Assembly: GCA_014896305.1 (NCBI GenBank)
Contig: JADBKQ010000017.1
Coordinates: 1 to 38,718 of the forward strand
Direction: 5' to 3'
Length of the DNA stretch: 38,718 nt
Source: Limnochordaceae bacterium
GTDB lineage: Bacteria; Bacillota; Limnochordia; Limnochordales; DUMU01
Shown here: positions 1 through 7,722 of the stretch, one piece after another
Numbering within the stretch: position 1 is the first letter of the stretch
How the letters are laid out: every line of letters begins with the position of its first letter
Position numbers and translations under genes: made by a program
Notes under the pieces: model-generated
Database searches by the model: none
Told to the model about the DNA's origin: nothing
What the model saw: the letters and a program-made list of their open reading frames with translations, nothing else

Positions 1-338
1 TCCGCTGCCTCCTCCGGTATGGAGTTGCCCACCACATTTCCCAGCGTCGGGCCGATCGCCTCATCCCCTGGCGCATCGCTGTTGTCCACCGCATTCCCAG
101 GCATGGAGTCTCGCGCACATTTGAGGGGCGTGTGAGGAAACTCATAGTTGCCCACCACATTCCCCGGCATCAGGCCGATCGCCTCATCCCCTGGCGCATC
201 GCCGCCCTCCGCCGCATTCCCCGGCATCGGACCGACCGGTTCATCCCCTGGAACGTCGCCGTTGTCCGCCGCATTCGCCGGCTTCGGGCTGACCGGTTCA
301 TCTCCTGGCATGTCGCTGCCGAATCGATTCTTTTTCAT
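1..338 (-). CDS. Repeat-rich hypothetical protein, partial (runs off left edge)
   Basis: An open frame on the minus strand starts with ATG at 338 (MKKNRFGSDMPGDEPV) and stays open to the window edge, so only the first ~112 residues are visible. The product is built from degenerate ~20-residue units of the type PGDE-(A/P)-(I/V)-GPMPGNA, matched by ~60-base DNA repeats. There is no signal peptide, membrane segment or recognisable domain. No Shine-Dalgarno sequence precedes the ATG, but a near-consensus promoter sits so close that the mRNA could be leaderless. The family is not recognised. It could also be non-coding repeat DNA that happens to be open; the MKKNR start and unbroken repeat register favour a gene. 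Confidence 0.4.
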   Translation of the reverse strand, partial: MKKNRFGSDMPGDEPVSPKPANAADNGDVPGDEPVGPMPGNAAEGGDAPGDEAIGLMPGNVVGNYEFPHTPLKCARDSMPGNAVDNSDAPGDEAIGPTLGNVVGNSIPEEAA

Positions 339-344
339 GCGTCC

Positions 345-373
345 AATCTACCGTCTTGCGCCGCCCCTGTCAA
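345..373 (-). promoter_or_regulatory. Candidate sigma-A promoter of the partial left-edge ORF
   Basis: On the minus strand TTGACA (368-373) is followed by a 17-base spacer and TAGATT (345-350). The expected start point, about 7 bases after the -10 box, falls on the A of the ATG at 338, so the transcript would be leaderless. Consensus match and spacing are seen; activity is inferred. Confidence 0.45.
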
Positions 374-456
374 CGTGGCCGAATCAGCTGCGAGTCCACC
401 GCTCCTGTAACCGCCCTCCGTGTGGCCTTGCGCCGCCCTGTCAACGTGGCGAATCA
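355..456. repeat. Direct repeat of ~31 bases containing the TTGACA box
   Basis: Bases 355-386 recur almost exactly at 427-456 (shared core CTTGCGCCGCCC then TGTCAACGTGGC and GAATCA). The second copy keeps the minus-strand TTGACA but has no -10 element after it, so it looks like a duplicated piece of promoter DNA. Confidence 0.6.
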
Positions 457-685
457 ACCACAGGCTGGACCCCCGCATGGAGCGCCAGGACCTGGTTCCC
501 CCGGCAGGGCCGCCAGGATCTGCCCTTTCGACTGGACCGACCCACCACGACGACCCCCTTCACCCAGGCATACACCCGGACCGCCAGGACCTGCTGCTGC
601 GACTGGACCTCCCACACCCCTCCCCTCGACTGAACCGCCGGCCCTGTCCCTTCAGCTGGAATGCCAGCCCCCCCTGACTGGATCG

Positions 686-787
686 CTCGCACTTGCCCCA
701 CGCCTGCACCGGCTGCACTTGCCCCCGCCTGGACTGGCTGCACTTGCCCTCGCCTGGACTGGTTGCACTTGCCCCCCACTTGGACCG
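686..787. repeat. About four tandem 25-base repeats
   Basis: Units at 713-737, 738-762 and 763-787 follow the pattern TGCACTTGCCC..CCTGGACTGG, with a more diverged unit at 686-712. They lie in a GC-rich stretch (about 400-980) where all overlapping open frames are low complexity; I see no credible gene there. Confidence 0.6.
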
Positions 788-857
788 CCCGCACCTGCCG
801 CCAGCTGGAATGCCAGGGGGAGCCGACCGCCGGGGTGGTCGCCCCGCCAAAACCAAG

Positions 858-909
858 CTGGCAACAAAATTGCCAGCCTCTCGTGGAACTAGCGGGCAAT
901 TATATTGCC
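858..909. repeat. Pair of GGCAA-N5-TTGCC dyads, copy 1
   Basis: Two inverted repeats with AT-rich 5-base centres lie 35 bases apart centre to centre. The first (858-876) is a perfect 7-base dyad, CTGGCAACAAAATTGCCAG; the second (895-909) is GGCAATTATATTGCC. Size and symmetry resemble an operator for a dimeric regulator, but no cognate protein is known. The same pair recurs at 1137-1186. Confidence 0.55.
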
Positions 910-1136
910 AACCTCGCCCGAACCCGCCCTCCCCCACCTCAAAAGGCCAGCTCACACGCGAGCGCACTCTAGCTGGCTAAACCTTATGCCCTGCTAGAGC
1001 CCCTCCTTTTCTTCCGGGTGAACCCAGCCGTCTCCCCCTCCTGCCTTCTCAGACATTCTCCCACCCAGCGCACAGCCGGCCAAACCCAGGACAGGCAAGG
1101 CCATTTGGTCCAGCTGGACGCCTCCAGGGCCGAGCT

Positions 1137-1186
1137 GGCAATTAAATTTCCCGCTTCTGCCTTTTGGGGTGGGCAATTATTTTGCC
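1137..1186. repeat. Pair of GGCAA-N5-TTGCC dyads, copy 2
   Basis: GGCAATTAAATTTCC (1137-1151, one arm base changed) and GGCAATTATTTTGCC (1172-1186) repeat the arrangement at 858-909, again with centres 35 bases apart. Surrounding bases (AGCTGGCAA at the left end, CTCCCGAG versus CTCGCCCGA at the right) suggest that a ~70-base element was duplicated. Confidence 0.55.
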
Positions 1187-1268
1187 ACTTCTCCCGAGGC
1201 CGGCTCGGCTATCCGCTAGGGCCACACTCTTGCGGTGTTAGGTGTCAGGTGGCCCTCCGCTAACCCAG

Positions 1269-1515
1269 TTCAGCGAGCAATTCAGCAGGCAGTGCAGTAA
1301 GGAAGGTTGAGCAGGTCGTCCTTCGTCGAGATAGGGCCAGCCGCCTGCTCCACGTCGCCTTGCCTGAGCCCCTTCGGTTTGCCAGGGGTCTTGGTTCAGC
1401 AAGTAATTCAGCAAGCAATAAGGAACGTGGAGCAGGGTGTCCTTCTTTGAGGTAGGGCCAGTCGCCTGCTCCACGTCGCCTTGCCTGAGACCCAGCGGTT
1501 TGCCAAGGGTCTTGG
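1269..1515. repeat. Tandem duplication of a ~125-base element with internal stem-loop
   Basis: Copy A (1269-1394) and copy B (1395-1515) are adjacent and similar throughout; both start TTCAGC and end TCTTGG. Each contains an inverted repeat, best in copy B, where GTGGAGCAGG and CCTGCTCCAC flank ~28 bases. It lies immediately downstream of the GH16 gene (minus strand), so it would be transcribed as a 3' trailer. No protein frame is conserved between copies, which argues against coding. Confidence 0.6.
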
Positions 1516-1529
1516 TCAGGTCACTTCTG

Positions 1530-2813
1530 TCAATTCTCCCGTTGATACACCCGGATGTAGTCGATCTGTAGCGACTGCGGGAAGATGGTGGTCTCATCCG
1601 GATAGCCGGGCCAGTTGCCCCCCACCGCCAGGTTCACTATAAGGAAGAAATCGTGGTCGTACACCCACTCTTTCTGCGCATACTCGGCCGGCATATCGTC
1701 CTTCAGCACCTGGAAGTACTGGTGCCCGTCCACGAACCAGTGCATGCTCCGCTCGTCCCACTCCAGTGAAAAGACGTGGAAGTCCTCGGAGAACTTCTGC
1801 CCGCCCGGCAACGTGTACGCGCCCCCGATTCCAACCCCGCCCGACAGCGGCCCGTGGATCGTTCCGTGAACCGTGCCTGGTCGACTCCCCACCAGTTCTA
1901 GCAGGTCGATCTCACCGCACGCCGGCCAGCCTCTGGTAGGGATGTCCGCCCCCAGCAGCCAGACCGCCGGCCAGATGCCCTGACCCTCCGGGAGCTTGGC
2001 CCGCACCTCGATCCGGCCGTAGCGGACCGTGTAGTGCCGTTGCGTGGTCATCCGGGCCGACGTGTACCTGTACCTCACCCCGCTGCTGGCGGTAGCTGGG
2101 GGTGGAGTTGGACTAGCGGCTTGGGTTGTCGCCATAGCTGAAGCTGGAGGCAGGGCTGGAGATGGGGCTGCGGCTTGGGTTGTCGCCATGGCCGGGGCTG
2201 GGCCTGGGCCTGGAGCAACGGCTTGGGTTGTCGCCGCGGCCATGGTCGTGGCTGAGGGGGTGCCCGTGGCCGTTTGTGACTCCGGCCAACTCCCCACCTC
2301 CTCCCGCAGCGCCCGGATCACCAGCTTGCCCTGGTCGATGAACGCATTGGCGGGGTCGTCGGTGTACTCCTGCAGCTCTCGGTTGCCCCAGCCGTTCTGG
2401 CCGTGGCCAAGCTCGAAGTTCCAGAGCGCGCGGTCGATCTGCGGGCCGTCGAACTCCTCGCTCCACACCAGCCGCCAGCCCCGGCCGGAAACATCGGCAT
2501 CGGCGTCAGCGTCACGGTTGCCATCCAGACCGTTCACCGCCACCGCCTCTTCCCCGCTCGCCGCTGTCTCCTCTTTGCCATTCACCCTCCCACCGCCACC
2601 CACCACCATCGCCCCTCCGCCCGCCGCTATCGCCTCTCCTCCTTTCACCATCGCCCCTCCGCCCACCGCCATCGCCCCTCCGCCCGCCGGGGCCGTTTCC
2701 TCCCCCTCGGCCGCCGCCATCACCGTCCGGGTCGTACCGATCCCCAAGGTCCCTGCCGTAACCAGCGCCATCCCCAAAATCACCACAGCTGCCACTGTCA
2801 ACTCCATCACCAC
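1530..2813 (-). CDS. Secreted GH16 beta-glucanase (laminarinase-like) with a low-complexity insertion
   Basis: Predicted endo-beta-1,3(4)-glucanase acting outside the cytoplasm. A hydrophobic N-terminus (about residues 5-28) serves as signal or anchor, then a Gly/Ala-rich repeat linker (GGGAMAV-type units, 43-76), then the GH16 domain (about 111-426). The active-site motif GEIDLLE supplies the nucleophile E301, D303 and acid/base E306, matching the family pattern E-x-D-x-x-E. Residues ~171-246 are a Thr/Ala/Pro insertion containing three MATTQA-type repeats, in a loop that family members normally cross directly between LVIRA and YTSAR. Start is ambiguous: GTG, GTG and ATG at 2813, 2810 and 2807 all follow a GAGGA ribosome site. 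The gene lies 27 bases after the solute-binding protein gene, so the two are probably one operon. Confidence 0.88.
   Translation of the reverse strand: MVMELTVAAVVILGMALVTAGTLGIGTTRTVMAAAEGEETAPAGGGAMAVGGGAMVKGGEAIAAGGGAMVVGGGGRVNGKEETAASGEEAVAVNGLDGNRDADADADVSGRGWRLVWSEEFDGPQIDRALWNFELGHGQNGWGNRELQEYTDDPANAFIDQGKLVIRALREEVGSWPESQTATGTPSATTMAAATTQAVAPGPGPAPAMATTQAAAPSPALPPASAMATTQAASPTPPPATASSGVRYRYTSARMTTQRHYTVRYGRIEVRAKLPEGQGIWPAVWLLGADIPTRGWPACGEIDLLELVGSRPGTVHGTIHGPLSGGVGIGGAYTLPGGQKFSEDFHVFSLEWDERSMHWFVDGHQYFQVLKDDMPAEYAQKEWVYDHDFFLIVNLAVGGNWPGYPDETTIFPQSLQIDYIRVYQREN
2076..2303 (-). repeat. Low-complexity insertion inside the GH16 domain
   Basis: This segment encodes the Ala/Thr/Pro/Ser-rich insertion with imperfect repeats reading MATTQAAAP and MATTQAASP. 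Both sides rejoin conserved GH16 sequence without a frame change. Confidence 0.65.
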
Positions 2814-2840
2814 CGTTCCTCGTGAACCGCCGGCCGTGCT

Positions 2841-4193
2841 CTACTTCCCCTGAGCCGCCTGGAACTGCTTGATCTTGTTCTGTGCCTTCGTCACCAGGTC
2901 CTCGACCGCCTGGGCTGGGTTGGCCTTCCCATCCCGCACCGACCACATGGCCGTAGCGAAGTCCAGATCGCCCGGCCCGATCCCGTAGCTAACGAATTGC
3001 GAGTCGTTCCACGCATACTGCAGGTTGGCGATGAACCCTGCCGCCCACGGCCGGAAGGCGTCATAGTACTTGGCCTGGAAGTCATCAGAGTTCACCGGCA
3101 ACGACTTCGCCGACAGCGCATGGCCGAGTGGCGTGACTCCGTCCACCGGCTGCAACGCCAGCCACTCGAGCAGTTTCCACGCTTCGTCTGCATGCTTGCT
3201 CTTGCTGTTGACCGCGTAGGCGTGAGCGTAGTGCAACGCTCCGTTGCCGCCCGCTCCCTTGGGGTAGAGCCCGACGCCAAAGGTCTTCAAGTAGTTGCTC
3301 GGGTTGTTCTCCCGGATGAGGGTAGACCACCACAAATAGCCAAAACCGTACGGGACTTCGCCCTTGAAAAATGCCGTCACTTGATCCCAGCCTTGTCCCA
3401 TGAACCCTTTTGCTCCGATCCAGCGAGGCACTATCTCAAGAAGATCCCGCAACGGTTGCCCATCGACCACCAATTTGCCGGTGGTGGCATCGATGACCTG
3501 CCCGCCCAATGCCTTAAACGTTGCCCAACCGAACTGGTTGAAGCTCCACCACTCGCCTTGTTCAACCAAACCCGCACGTTCACGACGTCCATCGCCTGCA
3601 AACTTGCTCAGCCTCAACCCAATCTTCTCGAGATCGGTGAACGTCGCGGGTTGGCTGGCGATCCCCGCCTCATCCAACACCCGGTTGTTGTACCACAGCC
3701 CCGTCACCATGTTCTCTGTCGGTACTCCGGCTAAGCGACCCTGGACCAGCACAGCCTGGAGCAAAACCGGATAAAACTTCTGACGCAAGCGATCGGCCAG
3801 CTCCGTTGGCACAGCGGCGACGAATCCTTGCCGGTAAAGCTGTTGAATATAATCAGTGGAGTGCTGGATGATGTCCGGCGCCTGGCCGGCTGCAAAGAGG
3901 GTAGTTAGCTTATTGACATCCCACTCTGAGCCAAGGTTTTCGACCTTGATCCCCGGATGCGATTTCTCGTACATCTGTAGGTACTGGTTGATGATCGGTT
4001 CGTTGCTCTCAAAGCCCGTGTACATGCGGATAACGATCGGACTGGTGCTGGTTGCAGCCGACACCTTCGCCCCCGCCAACCCAAGCCCTGCCTGAACCCC
4101 GATCGCCGCCGCCACCCCAACCCCTACCGTCAACATGGCCACTCGAAGAACGACCGGCCTCAACAGCGATCCCCAATGTTTGTTCGTCATCAT
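2841..4193 (-). CDS. ABC transporter sugar-binding protein (extracellular solute-binding family 1)
   Basis: Periplasmic or extracellular binding protein (450 aa) that would deliver an oligosaccharide to an ABC importer. After the signal peptide (hydrophobic 13-42, cleavage likely after KVSA) come family features: YTGFESNEP, a YEKSHPGIKVE segment, the APDIIQ strand and GVPTENMVTGLWYN near the hinge. The chosen start is ATG 4193, because GAGGGAGG lies ~9 bases upstream; the frame is open further to 4238 without a ribosome site. There is no lipobox cysteine, unusual for monoderm Firmicutes but normal where a periplasm exists. No permease genes are present, so it must share a transporter encoded elsewhere. 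Pairing with the GH16 gene suggests beta-glucan fragments as ligand; this is inferred. Confidence 0.87.
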   Translation of the reverse strand: MMTNKHWGSLLRPVVLRVAMLTVGVGVAAAIGVQAGLGLAGAKVSAATSTSPIVIRMYTGFESNEPIINQYLQMYEKSHPGIKVENLGSEWDVNKLTTLFAAGQAPDIIQHSTDYIQQLYRQGFVAAVPTELADRLRQKFYPVLLQAVLVQGRLAGVPTENMVTGLWYNNRVLDEAGIASQPATFTDLEKIGLRLSKFAGDGRRERAGLVEQGEWWSFNQFGWATFKALGGQVIDATTGKLVVDGQPLRDLLEIVPRWIGAKGFMGQGWDQVTAFFKGEVPYGFGYLWWSTLIRENNPSNYLKTFGVGLYPKGAGGNGALHYAHAYAVNSKSKHADEAWKLLEWLALQPVDGVTPLGHALSAKSLPVNSDDFQAKYYDAFRPWAAGFIANLQYAWNDSQFVSYGIGPGDLDFATAMWSVRDGKANPAQAVEDLVTKAQNKIKQFQAAQGK

Positions 4194-4944
4194 AGTGCGC
4201 ACCCTCCCTCTATCCATGGCCTGTGTACCGCTCAACATCCAGCTGTTCAGCTGTTGCCGAACTTCGCACCGTCATCCATCATTTCTCTGCCACTGGCGCA
4301 CCCCATGGCAACACCAGCTCCCACGTCGCACCGTCCAGATATCATCCATCACTTCTCTGCCACTGGCGCATCCTCGCATCCTATTGCTACTCGACACTCC
4401 GCTGTCGATTTGCTCTCCACTGCGCGCACTTTCCCGCCGCTATCCAACACCCCGCCGTCGATCTGCGCCTCACTGTCACACACTATTCCGCTGCTACCTT
4501 GGCGCTGTCCGGTCGCCCTTGAGCATCCGGCCTCCTCACTGCCACACCCTATTCCGCGACTACCCAACACCCGGCCGTCACCCAGCATTCCATCGCCGCC
4601 CCACCCCCTGCTGCCATCCAGCACCTCGGTGCCACCCAGCAATCCTCCGCCCGACGGCCCGGCTGCCGATCACTCCGCTACTGCCCCACATCCCGCCGTG
4701 CTTCCCCGTTCTGATAAACTCTCCTCCCGGCGTCCCCTTGAATAGTGCCGAGTAGCTGTGCCGTCCCGGCCGCCTGCGCAGGCTATGAGCAGCCGCGGTA
4801 AGCGCTGCGTGCAGGTACTCCCACCTCCCCACAACCGTGGGAGCGATCTCACGGATTCTGACGGACTATTTCTCTGCTCATCCGTAAAGTCCTTCTCGCA
4901 CTCAACTCGCTCCACTGCGAGACCGTGGTGCGCACCTTTCACCT
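4194..4944. other. Repeat-containing intergenic region upstream of the binding-protein operon
   Basis: No gene is supported here. A 29-base sequence at 4272-4300 (ending TCTCTGCCACTGGCGCA) recurs with one change at 4342-4370, 70 bases away. A second similar pair lies at 4471-4498 and 4537-4565 (CACTG-CACAC-CTATTCCGC type). The DNA upstream of the binding-protein start thus appears built from degenerate ~70-base tandem duplications. Confidence 0.5.
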
Positions 4945-5110
4945 TTTGCCTAGTTCGGCCCGACTTGCCAGGCACCGTTTGCCTGGCTCAACCCGGTCTG
5001 CCAGGCACCTTTTGGCCAGTTTGGCCCGACTTGCTAGGCACCGTTTGCGTGGTTCAGCCCAATCTGCCAGTCACTTTTTGCCTAGCTCCACCGCCACGGC
5101 TAGTCTGTCC
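4945..5110. repeat. Array of four to five exact-length 33-base repeats
   Basis: Units at 4945-4977, 4978-5010, 5011-5043 and 5044-5076 are each 33 bases and start with TTTG; a fifth partial unit follows from 5077. At the first junction GCCAGGC and GCCTGGC form a perfect 7-base inverted repeat around ACCGTTT, with weaker versions at the other junctions. The array lies between the regulator gene (ends 5390) and the binding-protein gene. It might be a regulatory array or a tandem-repeat expansion. From 5111 to 5389 I see nothing recognisable. Confidence 0.7.
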
Positions 5111-5389
5111 CGGAATTAGCCTTCTGAGCGTTGACCCTATGACACCTCGTGGTGACCAGCAAAGCGAACCGCAAGATGTAGGGTGGATATGTGGAAAAGG
5201 GCATTTCCTGAGCGGTCTCTTAGGAACTGTTGGCCTAGCCCCAGCGCAAGTACTGGGTGCCTTTTTTCCTGGCGCGCCTGAACTACGAGGTGCGGCAGTG
5301 CGGGGAAAGTGGCGCGGGGTACAATCTGAGAGGAAGTGCGTGCTCCATGGCGAGCAATCAAGGGCGGTTGACAAAGGGGCAAACGTCCG

Positions 5390-6793
5390 CTAGTAGGCGG
5401 TCTCCCGCACCACCAGGTGCATTGGGATGATGATCTGGCGGGGGTGAGGCGACGGTTGGCCCTGTTCGTCAGCCAGCGCTTGACCTTGGACGTGGGCATG
5501 GTCTTGGCCCGTGACGTGGCCTGAACCGTACGCCAACGACAGGGGTTGAGCCTGGACCTGGGCCAGTGTCTGGTCCTGTGCCTCACCCTGCGCTGGCGCT
5601 TGGCCCTGCCCACGCGCCACAGCTTTCGCCTGCTCCTGGGCCTCAGCCTGCGCCTGGCCTCGCACAAGTCCTTGACCTGGGCCATAGCCCTGGCGCTGAG
5701 CCAGCACTTCGCCTTGCGCTTGGTCCTGGGCTTGCCCCTGCGCTTGGGCCAGGCCTCGCCGACCCTCCCCGATCCGTTCAAGCAGAAGCTCGACACCCGC
5801 CTTCCCCATCTCGTAGCGGGGTTGATGCAGGGTAGTCAGCGCCGGGGCGACCCAGGCCGACCATTCTACATCGTCGATTCCAACCACCGCCAGCTCTCCG
5901 GGAATACGGACACCGTGATGTCGAGCCGCCGCGACGAGCCCAAGAGCAGTCAAGTCGTTGGCCGCGATGATAGCCGTGGGCTTGGGCTCGTCCAGCTGCA
6001 GCCAGAAGGCGAAGGCCTGTTCACCAGCAGTCGCTGTGAAATCGCCTGGCCACACCCACTCGGGCCGGCCTGGCAACCCACACCGTTGAACCCCCTCCCA
6101 GTACCCTTCCAGCCGGCGTCTGGCCGCTGGCGCGTCCGGATGTCCCTGAACAAACCCGATCCGCTCATGCCCCCGTTCGTGCAACCAGGCCACCGTGCGG
6201 GCAACCGCCTCGCGGTTATCGGCGTTCACCTGATCGATGGGCATGTCCCAGTCCGGCTCGTCCCGGTCCGCCATCACCATGGGCAAGCGGCACTGCAACA
6301 GCTGCCGCCGCATGCGGCGCGACAGAAGGGGGCCACTGATGAACAGCAGCCCGTCCACCCGCCGCTGACGTACCAGCCTCAGGTAGGCGGCCTCTTCAGC
6401 TTCCCAGTCCCCGCTGGCCACCATCAACGAATAGCCAGCAGCCCGGGCAGCATCTTCTGCGCCTCGCAAGAAGGGGGCGAAGAAAGGATTGCCAAGGTCG
6501 GCCACAACCACACCGATAGACTCCGCCCTGCGGCTCGCCAAGCCTCGAGCCGCAGCGTTGGGCTCGTAGCCCAGCTGCGCCGCTGCCTTCAAAATTCGTT
6601 CACGAATCTCCGGGGGAGTGCCTGCGTAGCCATTGAGCACTCGAGAAACCGTACTGCGTGATACCCCGGCCAAGCTAGCTACATCGATCAGTGTCGCCAA
6701 CCGTCTCAGCCCCCCTGCCCTTCCGTTGAACTTCGCCCCGCTCCCCCCTCTTCCTGCCACCGGCGTGGGGCGGTGCGTGCCGAATAGCGTCAT
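5390..6793 (-). CDS. LacI/GalR-family transcriptional regulator with a Gln/Ala/Gly-rich insertion
   Basis: Sugar-responsive DNA-binding repressor or activator. The N-terminal helix-turn-helix (about 33-58) reads TLIDVASLAGVSRSTVSRVL, a near-perfect LacI signature, followed by the hinge and the periplasmic-binding-like effector domain (SIGVVVADLGNPFF, AIIAANDLTALG, LAVVGIDDVEW). Residues ~348-449 are a ~100-residue Gln/Ala/Gly-rich repeat insertion just before the final strand (IIIPMHLVVRE), a site where family members have only a few residues. Start ATG 6793 is chosen because GGAG precedes it by ~6 bases; the frame stays open to 6919. It probably controls the adjacent GH16/binding-protein operon, which is inferred from position only; no clear CG-centred operator was found. 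Confidence 0.88.
   Translation of the reverse strand: MTLFGTHRPTPVAGRGGSGAKFNGRAGGLRRLATLIDVASLAGVSRSTVSRVLNGYAGTPPEIRERILKAAAQLGYEPNAAARGLASRRAESIGVVVADLGNPFFAPFLRGAEDAARAAGYSLMVASGDWEAEEAAYLRLVRQRRVDGLLFISGPLLSRRMRRQLLQCRLPMVMADRDEPDWDMPIDQVNADNREAVARTVAWLHERGHERIGFVQGHPDAPAARRRLEGYWEGVQRCGLPGRPEWVWPGDFTATAGEQAFAFWLQLDEPKPTAIIAANDLTALGLVAAARHHGVRIPGELAVVGIDDVEWSAWVAPALTTLHQPRYEMGKAGVELLLERIGEGRRGLAQAQGQAQDQAQGEVLAQRQGYGPGQGLVRGQAQAEAQEQAKAVARGQGQAPAQGEAQDQTLAQVQAQPLSLAYGSGHVTGQDHAHVQGQALADEQGQPSPHPRQIIIPMHLVVRETAY
5447..5752 (-). repeat. Low-complexity insertion near the C-terminus of the LacI regulator
   Basis: The segment encodes repeats such as AQGQAQDQAQGE and AQAEAQEQAKA. Conserved LacI sequence resumes in frame on both sides, so the insertion is tolerated rather than disruptive. 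Confidence 0.65.
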
Positions 6794-6906
6794 AAGTGCT
6801 CCACGTCGGGCGGGAAAAACGGAGCACGGCTGATATACCTTGCTATAGCAGGGGCTGGGTGGAACGACTGGGTCGCAATCGCATGGGCCGCAGACCCGGC
6901 GTCTGG

Positions 6907-7321
6907 TCACCGGTACCACTGCGCCTGAGCCTCGAACAGCCGGGCATACTCGCCTCCCCGAGCCACCAGCTCATCATGGCTGCCCTCCTCCGCAACGGTT
7001 CCATCGCGCAGTACGATCACCCGGTCGGCCAACCGGGCCGCTCCCAGCCGGTGTGAGATCATGATGGCCGTGCGGTGCCACCAACTCAATGAACCGCTCA
7101 AACAGCGCCAGCTCCGCCAGGGGATCCATGGCTGCGGTTGGCTCGTCCAGCACGACCAGTTCGGCGTCGCGCATAAATGCCCTGGCCAGCGCAATCTTCT
7201 GCCATTGCCCCCCCGACAAGTCTGTGCTTCCAAACTGGCGGCCCAGGTAGGTGTCATACTTCTCAGGTAGGCTCTCGATCATCTCGCGGATTCCGGCCTG
7301 CTCCGCTGCACGAGCCAGGGC
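6907..7321 (-). pseudogene. ABC exporter ATP-binding domain remnant, frameshifted
   Basis: This minus-strand segment is the C-terminal part of an ABC exporter nucleotide-binding domain: DLSGGQWQK signature, VVLDEPTAAMDP Walker B and ISHRLGAARLADR switch region. By hand count 123 of 137 residues match the C-terminus of the intact exporter at 36049-38001, including the identical ending QAQWYR. A 2-base deletion near 7077-7079 (TTGGTGGCACC against TTGGTGGGCCACC) shifts the frame, and homology stops abruptly at 7321 with everything upstream missing. The nearest intact paralogue lies 29 kb away, so this is a decayed copy of a duplicated locus. Confidence 0.85.
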
Positions 7322-7437
7322 TGAGCTGGTCAAAGAAAACTGGTTCATCGAACCGGACCAACGGCGCGGCCGCCGCCCGTTGTAGAACGCTCTCCTGAAT
7401 CCGGTAGGACCCGTGATCAAATCTTGCACGAGGGGCG

Positions 7438-7561
7438 AGGGGGGCGGCCGGTCTTGGTTATAGAACGCGAGGTACCTTCCAACGCCCTCCCGGGCTTCCT
7501 TGGGGCTGCTGTATTCGTGCAGGTAGACTTCTTCGTACTTCAGGCTCCTCCACAGGCGCTC
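7438..7561 (-). pseudogene. IS3-family transposase C-terminal fragment
   Basis: In the same open frame as the ABC remnant, the DNA encodes ERLWRSLKYEEVYLHEY and then EAREGVGRYLAFYNQDRP. This is the characteristic end of the IS3-family OrfB integrase core; the first E is the catalytic glutamate of the DDE triad. Sequence upstream of that glutamate does not match, and the usual RPHxxL ending has become RPPPSP, so only ~45 residues survive. The open frame runs from this fragment into the ABC remnant, with unrelated sequence (7322-7437) between. Confidence 0.75.
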
Positions 7562-7566
7562 CGTTG

Positions 7567-7589
7567 CTGACGGCCCGGTAGGCCGTCAG
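7567..7589. other. Perfect 9-base inverted repeat beside the IS3 fragment
   Basis: CTGACGGCC, a 5-base loop, then GGCCGTCAG. It lies 133 bases past the bamA stop and just outside the transposase fragment. There is no T-run, so a classical terminator is unlikely; it may be an element-related hairpin. The rest of 7590-7722 holds nothing I recognise. Confidence 0.45.
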
Positions 7590-7722
7590 AGAACCCCTCC
7601 TTGTTGCCTCGGACTCGACTCCAGCATCGCATCGCCTCGCCTCAGACTCCACCCCACCGCTGCGTGTCCACCTAATGATTCAGCTGATTCGCTGGTAGGA
7701 GGACATCGACGTGCACTGAGCC

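Noticed and set aside
441..899. Long minus-strand open frame (about 150 codons) over the 25-base repeats
   Set aside because: Pure low-complexity translation in several overlapping frames on both strands, no ribosome site and no motif; the frame is open only because the DNA is GC-rich and repetitive.
4945..5110. CRISPR array
   Set aside because: The units are contiguous 33-base repeats without unique spacers, and no cas genes are present in the window.
4758..5393. Plus-strand frame reading 11-residue repeats across the 33-base array
   Set aside because: The repeat length is divisible by three, so any frame stays open. There is no ribosome site or recognisable protein outside the array, so I treat it as a DNA repeat.
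6836..6856. TGCTATAGCA palindrome upstream of the LacI-type gene as its own operator
   Set aside because: LacI-family operators normally have a central CG; this 10-base palindrome lacks it and occurs once, so evidence is too weak.
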